Source: Veillonella sp. R32
Lineage (GTDB): Bacteria; Bacillota; Negativicutes; Veillonellales; Veillonellaceae
NCBI RefSeq assembly: GCF_010093125.1
Contig: NZ_NMZQ01000003.1
Span: 1-64,000 of the forward strand
Direction of reading: 5' to 3'
DNA: 64,000 bases
A program made the translations under genes and the position numbers. Below, in pieces: positions 44,543 through 53,200 of this stretch; position 1 is the stretch's first letter, and every line of letters begins with the position of its first letter. The notes beneath the pieces were generated by a model. It saw only the letters and a program-made list of their open reading frames with translations, searched no databases and was not told the origin of the DNA.

Positions 44543-46354
44543 TTAACGTGCGTTTTTAGCCGCTTTAGCACGAGCTGCGCGATCTAAGATAGCTTTACGC
44601 ATACGAATGCTCTTAGGCGTTACTTCTACCAATTCGTCGTCGTTAATCCATTCTAAGGCTTGTTCTAAGCTGAAAATACGAGGTGGTACTAAGCGTACCG
44701 CTTCATCAGAGGAGCTGGAACGCATGTTAGTAACATGTTTTTTCTTACATGGGTTAACGTCCATATCTGTTTCACGAGCATTTTCACCAATAACACGACC
44801 TGTATATACTGGTTCATTTGGTCCGATGAATAAAGTACCACGGTCTTGAATGGAGTTCAAGCCATATGGTGTAGTTTCACCATCTTCGAAAGCTACTAAA
44901 GCACCACGGGTACGGCCTGGGATTTCCCCTTTAAATGGAGCATAACCGTGGAATACATGGTTCATAATACCATTCCCTTTAGTGCTTGTTAAGAATTGAG
45001 CACGGAAACCGATAAGGCCACGAGCTGGAATGATAAATTCCATACGTAAGTAACCAGCCAATTCCGTCATGTTAATCAATTCAGCTTTACGAGCCCCTAA
45101 GTTTTCCATAACGGTACCCATAAATTCTTGTGGTACGTCAATGGTTAAATATTCTAATGGTTCGCACAATTGATCATTGATGCGTTTATAAATTACGCGA
45201 GGTTTACCTACTTGTAATTCATACCCTTCACGGCGCATAGTTTCAATTAAAACGGCCAAATGAAGTTCACCACGACCGGATACTTTGAACGCATCTGGTG
45301 ATTCTGTTTCTTCTACTTTCATGGATACGTTGGTTTCCACTTCTTTGTACAAACGGTCACGTAAATGACGGCTTGTTACATAATCCCCTTCGCGACCAGC
45401 AAATGGCGAATTATTTACAGAGAACACCATAGATAAAGTAGGTTCATCAATGGTAATCGCTGGTAATGCTTCTGGATGTTCTGCATCAGCTACAGTTTCA
45501 CCAATGTTAATATCTTCAATACCTACAAAAGCGGTAATATCACCCATAGCCATTTCGTCAGTTTCTACACGGTTCAAACCATTATAAGTGTATACACGGC
45601 CAATTTTAGCTTTGCGAGTGCTTTCACCATTCATGATAACCACTTGTTGATTCGTTTTCATGCGACCACGCACGATACGACCAACCGCAATTTTACCTAC
45701 ATAATCATCATAGTCAAGGGTTGTTACCATGAACTGTAATGGGCCATCAATATCGCCTTGTGGCGCTGGAATTTCTTTAAGCAATACTTCAAATAAAGGC
45801 TGCATATCTTTGCCTTCATCCTCCATGCTAGCTTTAGCAATGCCATCACGAGCTGATGCATATACTACAGGGAAATCCAATTGATCATCGTCAGCTTCAA
45901 GCTCCATGAATAATTCTAATACTTCATCTTCTACTTCATGAACACGTTGATCTGGACGGTCAATTTTGTTAATAACTACGATTGGTTTTAATTTTTGTTC
46001 CAAGGCTTTACGAAGTACATATTTGGTCTGTGGCATAGGCCCTTCAAAAGCATCAACCAATAATAATACGCCGTCAACCATGTTAAGTACACGTTCTACT
46101 TCGCCACCAAAGTCAGCATGGCCTGGGGTGTCAACGATATTAATTTTAACACCATTGTGCATAACAGCCGTATTTTTAGACAAAATGGTAATCCCACGTT
46201 CTCTTTCCAAATCATTAGAGTCCATTACGCGTTCTGCCACTTTTTCATTCTCTCTAAAAATATGGCTCTGTTTTAATAAAGCGTCTACCAAAGTTGTTTT
46301 ACCATGGTCAACGTGTGCAATAATTGCAACATTACGAATATCTTCGCGAATCAT
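44543..46354 (-). CDS. typA: Translational GTPase BipA/TypA
   Basis: Ribosome-associated GTPase involved in assembly and stress adaptation, 603 aa, usual length. G1 [15 protein letters not shown] near residues 13-27, G2 region with [10 protein letters not shown] near 54, G3 [12 protein letters not shown] near 77, G4 NKIDRP near 132, G5 YASARDG. These are followed by domain II, the EF-G-like domain III/V region ([18 protein letters not shown] near 356) and the BipA-specific C terminus ([41 protein letters not shown]). ATG with AGGAGGCATACATAC upstream. A promoter lies near 46500-46528. Confidence 0.96.
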   Translation of the reverse strand: MIREDIRNVAIIAHVDHGKTTLVDALLKQSHIFRENEKVAERVMDSNDLERERGITILSKNTAVMHNGVKINIVDTPGHADFGGEVERVLNMVDGVLLLVDAFEGPMPQTKYVLRKALEQKLKPIVVINKIDRPDQRVHEVEDEVLELFMELEADDDQLDFPVVYASARDGIAKASMEDEGKDMQPLFEVLLKEIPAPQGDIDGPLQFMVTTLDYDDYVGKIAVGRIVRGRMKTNQQVVIMNGESTRKAKIGRVYTYNGLNRVETDEMAMGDITAFVGIEDINIGETVADAEHPEALPAITIDEPTLSMVFSVNNSPFAGREGDYVTSRHLRDRLYKEVETNVSMKVEETESPDAFKVSGRGELHLAVLIETMRREGYELQVGKPRVIYKRINDQLCEPLEYLTIDVPQEFMGTVMENLGARKAELINMTELAGYLRMEFIIPARGLIGFRAQFLTSTKGNGIMNHVFHGYAPFKGEIPGRTRGALVAFEDGETTPYGLNSIQDRGTLFIGPNEPVYTGRVIGENARETDMDVNPCKKKHVTNMRSSSSDEAVRLVPPRIFSLEQALEWINDDELVEVTPKSIRMRKAILDRAARAKAAKNAR

Positions 46355-46499
46355 GTATGTATGCCTCCTGTTTCGCTACAAATCAAAAGTATATGTGTGA
46401 AATGAAGCGTGCAGGCACGATTCATTACGCAGCAGTATAAAGCGTTATCCCTGCCCTTGCCAAGCCTTTGCCTGAAACAGCTTACAGTGATAACGCTTA

Positions 46500-46528
46500 A
46501 TTATAACACAAAGAATAGGTTTTAACAA
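46500..46528 (-). promoter_or_regulatory. Promoter of typA with leader hairpin
   Basis: On the minus strand TTGTTA (46523-46528), a 17-nt spacer and a perfect TATAAT (46500-46505), overlapping the end of the cupin gene. The transcript would begin at a 10-bp stem (46490-46499 with 46441-46450) enclosing about 39 nt, in a leader of about 140 nt. Confidence 0.6.
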
Positions 46529-46965
46529 CTTTCTAAAAATTCTTTTATCGCTGGATTAGCTTTTAATGCTTCAATTTCCTCAGCACTCGGAATTTTTACT
46601 TTGTCCCGTTCCACATTCACTAGACATAAAAAGCCTACATAATCCCCCTTGTTGGCCCGGAATTGATGAATGGTGTGGCTTGGAATTTCAATGAAATCGC
46701 CTACTTTTACATCTACAATGGCATCCCCCAATAAGCATTGACCATGACCACGGAAAATCATAACCATATGGGTATGTTCGTGATGTTCTAAGGTAGAATA
46801 GCCACCAGGCTTTACTTCAAAATAGCGAAACTGACAAGGAATGTCAAAGGCCCCATTGAAAAGGACCTGACGGGTCACATCTTTGAAAGGACTGCCATCT
46901 TGTTTATACACTAAGGTATCCACGCCGTCCCAAGTATAATTTTCTTCATCAAAGGTTTTAATCAT
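46522..46965 (-). CDS. Cupin-domain protein
   Basis: A 147-aa single-cupin protein of unknown substrate. The start at 46965 (MIKTFDEENYTW) has GAGGTGAAGCG upstream; a longer frame runs through the preceding terminator and is rejected. The cupin metal site is visible as LEHHEHTHMVMIFRGHG near residues 67-83 and PSHTIHQFRAN near 104-114, giving several histidines and a glutamate for a bound metal. Such proteins may be metal-dependent enzymes or small-molecule sensors. It follows an HMA-domain gene in the same direction with a terminator between. Confidence 0.82.
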   Translation of the reverse strand: MIKTFDEENYTWDGVDTLVYKQDGSPFKDVTRQVLFNGAFDIPCQFRYFEVKPGGYSTLEHHEHTHMVMIFRGHGQCLLGDAIVDVKVGDFIEIPSHTIHQFRANKGDYVGFLCLVNVERDKVKIPSAEEIEALKANPAIKEFLESC

Positions 46966-46978
46966 TCGCTTCACCTCA

Positions 46979-47007
46979 AAAAAAATACGTCCGTTCTGCA
47001 ACGGACG
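46979..47007 (-). terminator. Terminator after the HMA-domain gene
   Basis: CGTCCGTT on the minus strand (47000-47007) pairs perfectly with AACGGACG (46988-46995), 4-nt loop, followed by TATTTTTTTTGAGG. The U-tract runs directly into the ribosome site of the cupin gene, so cupin expression by read-through would depend on this hairpin. Confidence 0.75.
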
Positions 47008-47016
47008 CATCGCATC

Positions 47017-47328
47017 TTACTTAAATAAACGTTTAAGCGTACCCATGAGACCGCCGTGCTCATGAGCATGTGTAGCTGCTGATACCGAAGCCACTTCAAA
47101 GCCAGTAGCATCAATAGCTTCTTTAATAGCATCAGCATTTACTTTATTACTATCATAGGAAATTGTTACATCTTTAGATTTTAAATCCACATCTGCTGAC
47201 ATAACACCTGGTAAACCTAGCACTGCTGTTTTAACTGTATTTTCACAGTTACTGCACATCATCCCTGGTACATTGAAAACTTGTTGATGAGCATGGCCTG
47301 TACTGCCACAGCCGCAATCTTTACACAT
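47017..47328 (-). CDS. Heavy-metal-associated (CopZ-like) protein with extra metal-binding ends
   Basis: A 103-aa protein with one HMA domain (FNVPGMMCSNCENTVKTAVL, about residues 18-37), fold beta-alpha-beta-beta-alpha-beta, with the CXXC metal site typical of copper chaperones. The N terminus adds a Cys/His cluster (MCKDCGCGSTGHAH), and the C terminus a His-rich stretch (HAHEHGG), so it may bind additional metal. The ATG has TTGGAGGAA 6 nt upstream. No copper ATPase is present in the window. Copper or zinc handling is inferred. Confidence 0.85.
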   Translation of the reverse strand: MCKDCGCGSTGHAHQQVFNVPGMMCSNCENTVKTAVLGLPGVMSADVDLKSKDVTISYDSNKVNADAIKEAIDATGFEVASVSAATHAHEHGGLMGTLKRLFK

Positions 47329-47402
47329 AAAAGTTCCTCCAATCTCTGATTCATCTTCTCAACTATGAATCAGCTCACAATATATTACCTAGCTAACGGC
47401 AC

Positions 47403-47440
47403 AAAGACCTCCCTCGGCCTGACGGCATAGGGAGGCCTTA
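47403..47440 (-). terminator. Terminator after tatA
   Basis: CCTCCCT on the minus strand (47429-47435) pairs with AGGGAGG (47408-47414), extended by flanking pairs, and is followed by TCTTTG. It separates tatA from the HMA gene. Confidence 0.65.
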
Positions 47441-47449
47441 ACAGATTCA

Positions 47450-47686
47450 TTATTCTGCGTCTTTATGCTTTTTATCGTTAATAGCGCCCGCTTCCACATC
47501 AATCGTTTCCACTTTGGCTACATCAGATACTTTTTCTTCTTTTTTCTTGTCAGAACTTACTGCATCTTTAAATTCATTAATGCCCTTACCAATGGCTTTG
47601 CCTACTTCTGGTAGCTTACCTGGTCCGAACACAACCAGTGCGATTACTAGCACTAAAATCAATTCTTGTGTTCCGAAATTAAACAT
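47450..47686 (-). CDS. tatA: Twin-arginine translocase subunit TatA/TatE
   Basis: Pore-forming small subunit of the Tat protein export system. The start at 47686 (MFNFGTQELI) has GAGGTG 6 nt upstream; the earlier GTG overlaps this. The 78-aa product has one membrane helix (ELILVLVIALVVFG), the FGPGKLPEVGKAIGKGINEFK hinge and amphipathic helix split over residues 21-41, and a charged Lys/Asp/Glu tail. No tatC or tatB lies in the window, so its partner must be elsewhere. Confidence 0.93.
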   Translation of the reverse strand: MFNFGTQELILVLVIALVVFGPGKLPEVGKAIGKGINEFKDAVSSDKKKEEKVSDVAKVETIDVEAGAINDKKHKDAE

Positions 47687-47805
47687 AATTTTCACCTCGT
47701 TTAGCTACAATACAATCGTTTCTCTTTACAGTGTAACACGAAAAGAGCCTAAATAGCTATAGATTAGTCATAGCAAATTGTCAAAATATATATACCTTTA
47801 GTAAA

Positions 47806-48552
47806 TTAGTTTTTTGCTGCCTTATCCACATACCATACAACTTCGTCTTGAGATAGGACAGCGCCAGGCAAGACATGACCAATCCGATTTTGCCAAGCTT
47901 CATCAGCATAATCAGCCCGTTGCCGTAGCACACGACCCAACGCAGCCGCTTTTGACTCGCCCACTACCGTAAACCATACCTGTTTAGCTTTCGCTAAGAA
48001 CGGAAACGACATGCTCACACGTTGCCATACTTTGCCATCCGTTACAGGAATAACGGCACGGCTCGTTTCATCAAGGGCACGGGAACGAGCAAATAAAGAG
48101 GCCGTATGACCATCATCACCAAGCCCTAGTAACGCTAAATCAACCCCGTCTTTTTCACAAGCGCGAAGCACCATAAGCACTTCTTTTTCATACGCTTCGG
48201 CCGCTTCTTCTACAGTGCCGCCATTGGTAGGTACTGGATAAAAATGGCTACTGCCACCAATATAAGCAAATAGTCGTTCTTTAGCACGGAAAAAATTATT
48301 ATCAGGGTCTGTTTGAGGTACAAATCGTTCATCTACCCATAGGAAATAAATGCGTTCCCAGTCCAATTGGGTCCGATAGGTATCAGTATTCAATAATTCA
48401 AATAAAGTATTAGGAGTTGTGCCACCTGAAATGGCTACTACACAAGAACCGGTCTGAGCAATACATTGATTTGTCAAAGCCACAAAGGCATTAGCTACCG
48501 CTTCAGCCACTTCTTGTGGCGTTTCAAAAGCATGAATTAAATCTTGCGCCAT
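47806..48552 (-). CDS. pgl: 6-phosphogluconolactonase (DevB type)
   Basis: Hydrolyses 6-phosphogluconolactone, second step of the oxidative pentose phosphate pathway. The 248-aa product shows the SugarP-isomerase-like fold motifs AISGGTTPNTLFELL near residues 43-57, FLWVDERFVPQTDPDNNF near 70-87, LLGLGDDGHTASLF near 142-155, and a C-terminal WYVDKAA. It overlaps the upstream zwf gene by 16 bp, with AAGGAGG 9 nt before the ATG inside zwf. The two are clearly one operon. Confidence 0.95.
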   Translation of the reverse strand: MAQDLIHAFETPQEVAEAVANAFVALTNQCIAQTGSCVVAISGGTTPNTLFELLNTDTYRTQLDWERIYFLWVDERFVPQTDPDNNFFRAKERLFAYIGGSSHFYPVPTNGGTVEEAAEAYEKEVLMVLRACEKDGVDLALLGLGDDGHTASLFARSRALDETSRAVIPVTDGKVWQRVSMSFPFLAKAKQVWFTVVGESKAAALGRVLRQRADYADEAWQNRIGHVLPGAVLSQDEVVWYVDKAAKN

Positions 48553-50069
48553 TGTAAGGAACCTCCTTCCAAAATTTCATTTGTTTCTTTAGGTCCTTCA
48601 CTGAAAGCGGGATAGAAACAAAGAGGCACATTTTCTAAATTAGCCTCCCACGCACGCAATAATGGCATGAATAATTGCCACGATGCTTCCACCGTATCAT
48701 TGCGTACAAACAGGGTCTGGTCCCCTAATAAAGCATCTAAAATAAGACGTTCGTACGCATCTGGAATATCTTCCCCTTGCATAAAATCGCTGTAAGAGAA
48801 ATCCATATCCAACGTATTCACACATAATTTAGAGCCAGGCGACTTAACTTCAATGGATAAGCCCATCCCTTCATGAGGCTGCATGCGTAATAACAACACA
48901 TTCTGGTTAAAATCTTTAGGGCGGATAGGTTTGAAAATCGAATGGGGAATTGGCTTAAAGGTAATGGCAATTTCACTGGATTTCTTTGGTAATCGCTTAC
49001 CCGTACGCATATAGAATGGTACACCACGCCAGCGCCAATTATCGATAAATAATTTTAACGCCACATACGTTTCTGTTTGTGACCGTGGTGAAACGCCTTC
49101 CTCTTTACGATACCCAGCTGCCGGTCGCTCAGGATCTACCGATTCCACATATTGACCACGGACAGAAATATGCCCTAAGTCCTGCCCATCCAACGGACGA
49201 ATCGAGGAAATTAATTTAGCAATTTCATCACGATACGCATCCGCTTCAAATACGGCCGGTGGTTCCATAGCAATCAAAGATAACATCTGTACCATGTGAT
49301 TCTGGAACATATCCCGTAAGGCACCAGCCTTATCATAGTAACCAGCTCGTTTTTCAACGCCTAATTCTTCCGCTACCGTAATCTCTACTTTTTCAATATA
49401 GGTATGATTCCAAAGCGGTTCAAAAATAGAATTAGCAAAACGGAGCATCAAAATATTCTGTACCGTTTCTTTACCCAAATAATGGTCAATACGGTAAGTC
49501 TGCGATTCTTTAATATAACGCTTTAAGGACTTATCAAGAGCTACAGCACTTTCTAAGTCATGACCAAATGGTTTTTCAATAATTACACGGGCCCAAGCAT
49601 CCTCTTCAGCCAGCAAGCCTTGCTCAGCTAACCCCTTTACAATCGGTTCAAACATAGTAGGCGGCATAGCCAAGTAGAAAAGAGCATTCCCTTCTGTGCC
49701 ATGTTCCTCACTGACACGCGTAAGCTCCGTTTGCAAACGCTTAAACGTATCTGCTTCCGTATATTGCCCTGCCACATAGGAAAAACGATGTAAGAACTCC
49801 TCTGTTACGGTATCACCATTCGCCAACATGGCCTCACGAACTTCCTCTTGGAAGTCTTCATTACTCATTTCCGTACGAGCTACACCAATTACGGCAAACT
49901 TTTCTGGCAATAATTTCCGCTGAAATAAAGCATATACAGCAGGTAACAATTTTCGTTTCGTCAAATCACCAGAAGCCCCAAAAATCACAATAGCTCCTGG
50001 TCCTGGCGCCGCTTCAATACAAAGCTGTTCACGGCAATTATACGAAACTGTCATTGGTTTTGCACTCAT
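48537..50069 (-). CDS. zwf: Glucose-6-phosphate 1-dehydrogenase
   Basis: Oxidises glucose 6-phosphate to the lactone and reduces NADP. The 510-aa protein has the coenzyme-binding GASGDLTKRKLLPA near residues 31-44, IIEKPFGHDLESA near 168, the active site YRIDHYLGKETVQNI near 197-211, and the MRTGKRLPKKSSEI segment near 357. Length is normal. The start ATG at 50069 has AGGAGATTTGTAACG upstream. A 6-phosphogluconate dehydrogenase gene is not in the window. In organisms that do not ferment sugars this pathway would run from gluconeogenic hexose phosphate to supply NADPH and pentose; that is inference. Confidence 0.95.
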   Translation of the reverse strand: MSAKPMTVSYNCREQLCIEAAPGPGAIVIFGASGDLTKRKLLPAVYALFQRKLLPEKFAVIGVARTEMSNEDFQEEVREAMLANGDTVTEEFLHRFSYVAGQYTEADTFKRLQTELTRVSEEHGTEGNALFYLAMPPTMFEPIVKGLAEQGLLAEEDAWARVIIEKPFGHDLESAVALDKSLKRYIKESQTYRIDHYLGKETVQNILMLRFANSIFEPLWNHTYIEKVEITVAEELGVEKRAGYYDKAGALRDMFQNHMVQMLSLIAMEPPAVFEADAYRDEIAKLISSIRPLDGQDLGHISVRGQYVESVDPERPAAGYRKEEGVSPRSQTETYVALKLFIDNWRWRGVPFYMRTGKRLPKKSSEIAITFKPIPHSIFKPIRPKDFNQNVLLLRMQPHEGMGLSIEVKSPGSKLCVNTLDMDFSYSDFMQGEDIPDAYERLILDALLGDQTLFVRNDTVEASWQLFMPLLRAWEANLENVPLCFYPAFSEGPKETNEILEGGSLQWRKI

Positions 50070-50154
50070 CGTTACAAATCTCCTATACTATAGAATATCA
50101 TTATATGCTTACTCTAGCACAAAATGAGAAGAACTTCAATATATGGGTATAAGA

Positions 50155-50191
50155 AAACGACTGCATAGAAGGCACTTCTATGCAGTCGTTT
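50155..50191. terminator. Terminator after adhesin 2
   Basis: A perfect 16-bp stem (50155-50170 with 50176-50191) and 5-nt loop. The minus-strand flank TTTTCTTAT serves the adhesin transcript ending at 50210. Confidence 0.85.
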
Positions 50192-50209
50192 CTAAAAATT
50201 ATAGCCGTC

Positions 50210-53200
50210 TTATTGAGCTACTTCTTCTTTTTGAATTTTACTTCCGTAAATATCGCGATAATCACCAGTTTCTGCATTATCTTTGTTATTTACACGAAGA
50301 CGTTCAATCTTGAAGCGATCATTATCTTCACCAGCCACACGGTCAACACGACTGTGGTCAAGGCCTTCAAGACGAGCCAACTCTGGACCAAATTCATCGA
50401 TAGCACGAGCCATACCACCATCAATTTCAGCACCATTTTTGAGGGCACGATATACAACCGCTGCAAATTCATAACGAGTAAGGGTACGATCGCCTTTGAA
50501 TTCGCCATCAGGATAGCCGATTGTGAAGCCTTTCTTAGTGATAGTATCCACATATTCATAAGCCCAATGGTTCTTAGGTACATCTGGGAATTCACGATCA
50601 GAAATATCTGGATAGCCCGAGGTCATGCCATTACCGCCACGACGCAATTGTTCATTTTCAGCCACTAACTGTTGAACAATACGTTTCAAGGATTCTACGT
50701 CCTTAGCAAGCGCTACGCGCGACGTAGAGACGCCATTGGATTGACCAAAGCGGATACTTACACCAGCATTAATCATTTCATCGCCATTGCCTAAGGTACT
50801 ACCAATACTGAAACGAGTATCTTCATTTGGCTGATAGTAAGCACCAATGGCAAAGGCATCCGCATTTTTATAATTACCATAGCCTACGGCAAAGTTCCAT
50901 TTATCATCAGGATTGAAATCTAATGGATTTAACGCCGCTAACGCAGCCGCACCAGCACCAACTTCGTTAACACGGTTATTCAATTTGTTCACACGGCCAT
51001 TTAAATTACCTAAATCACCGGTTAACCCATCTACACGATCGCTTACCGCATCTAACTGACCACGATTTACTGCATCGCTTGGCGCTTCCCCTGCGCCAAC
51101 ATTGTGGATTACATTACCACCCATGTCAACCTTATCGCCTTTAACAACGACTTTATCTTTACCATCTTCACCTTTAATAGCAAGGCCATCATTAGTAATA
51201 ACAGCACCATCTTTGCCATCTTTACCTTTTACGGCAAGACCATCATTGTTAATAGTCGTGTTACCAGTGGTTACAGAATTTAAACCAGTTAAATCTTTAG
51301 CTAATTTAATATCAAAGCCATTACCAGTCTCATTACTGATTACTCCAATATTACCATCAGACAATTGTTTTTTATCCGTTACGCCACCGGCTAAACCTAA
51401 TATTCCACCATCACCAATAGCAACTTTATTGCCATCATCTCCAACAAAGCCTAAACTAATATCGCCAATAGCTTCACCAATCTTATCAGTTAATTGGCCT
51501 AGGTTTACCGCATCAGACGTTTCTGTGCCAGCTGCAACATTTTTAATTTGCTGACCACCATTATTTAAACCTTTATCTGTAATGGAAACTTCTTTGCTCT
51601 TATCGCCGTCAGGACTTTCAATGCGTAAGCCATCATTACCTAAACTTGAACTTGGTTTATCATCGCCAGCACTTACTTTAATTCCATCAGATTTAATCGA
51701 TGTATTGTTACCATCTTTATCTGACATACTCATTTCGCCACTGCTAATTTCCGCTTTCTTGTCAAAAGATGCACCATCAGCTGATTCATTTTCAGTCAAG
51801 GTTAACTTATCTCCTGCTAGTACGCCTTTTGTTTTCTCCTCTGTATTAGACGTCGTTACACTGCCATCAGTTAAACCAATGTCTTTTGCCAATTTAATAG
51901 CTAACTCACCAGATTTAGCATCTACTACTACGCCAATATTGCCTTCACTCAATTGGCTAGTATCTGTAATCGCTTGAGCACCACCAGTAATTTTAATCGT
52001 TGTGCCTGATTTTCTTGCAAAAAATTTATGCCCATCTTCATCTGCAATATCACCAGCAAAATTCAAGCTAATATTTCCTACAGCTGTACTTAAAGACTCT
52101 TTTAACTGGCCTACATTAACTGCATCAGAGTCGTCTTTACCTTTAGCTACGCCGCTAATCTTTTTGCCTCCTGCATTAATACCAGTAGCATCCATGCTTG
52201 GTCCACCAGTTATGGCGATTTTATTCGTAACAACACCACTACTATTAATTGTTGTATCACCTACCGCTACATGGTCCTTGTCAACAACTGTTTTCCCAAT
52301 AGTAATGGAACCCTCTTCAGATAAATCAATATCTTTAGCTAATTTAACTGCTAATGTACCCGTTGTGTCATCTACTACTACCCCAATATTACCTTCAGAT
52401 AAATCAGATTTTGCGGTAACTGCCTTAGCGCCTCCTGTAATAGTAATTTTTTGTGTATTAGTTCTTGTAAATTCTGTTTTGCCACCATCTGCATTAGCTA
52501 CATCACCAGCAAAATCAAAGCTAATATTAGCAACAGAGCTCTGAACCGTTGAAGTTAATTGATCTACATTAACTGCGTCAGTACCTGCTACACCTTTCGC
52601 TACACCAGAAATCTTTTTATTTCCTGCATTAATTCCAGTTGCATCCATACTTGGTCCACCAGTTATGGCGATTTTATTCGTAGCAACACCACTACTATTA
52701 ATTGTTGTATCGCCTACCGTTACATGGTCCTTGTCAACAACTGTTTTTCCCATAGTAATGGAACCATCTTCAGATAAATCAATATCTTTAGCTAATTTAA
52801 CTGCTAATGTACCCGTTGAGTCATCTACGACTACCCCAATATTACCTTCAGATAAATCAGATTTTGCGGTAACTGCCTTAGCGCCTCCTGTAACAGTAAT
52901 TTTTTGTGTATTAGTTCTTGTAAATTCTGTTTTGCCACCATCTGCATTAGCTACATCACCAGCAAAATCAAAGCTAATATTAGCAACAGAGCTCTGAACC
53001 GTTGAATTTAATTGATCTACATTAACTGCGTCAGTACTTGCTACACCTTTCGCTACACCAGAAATCTTTTTATTTCCTGCATTGATTCCATTTGCATCCA
53101 TCGATGGACCATTAGTAATCGCTAACTTATTGGTTGTAATTCCACTTGCATCTATAGTCGTGTCAGCAGCTTTCACTTCATTGTTTTTGATAGTAGTAGT

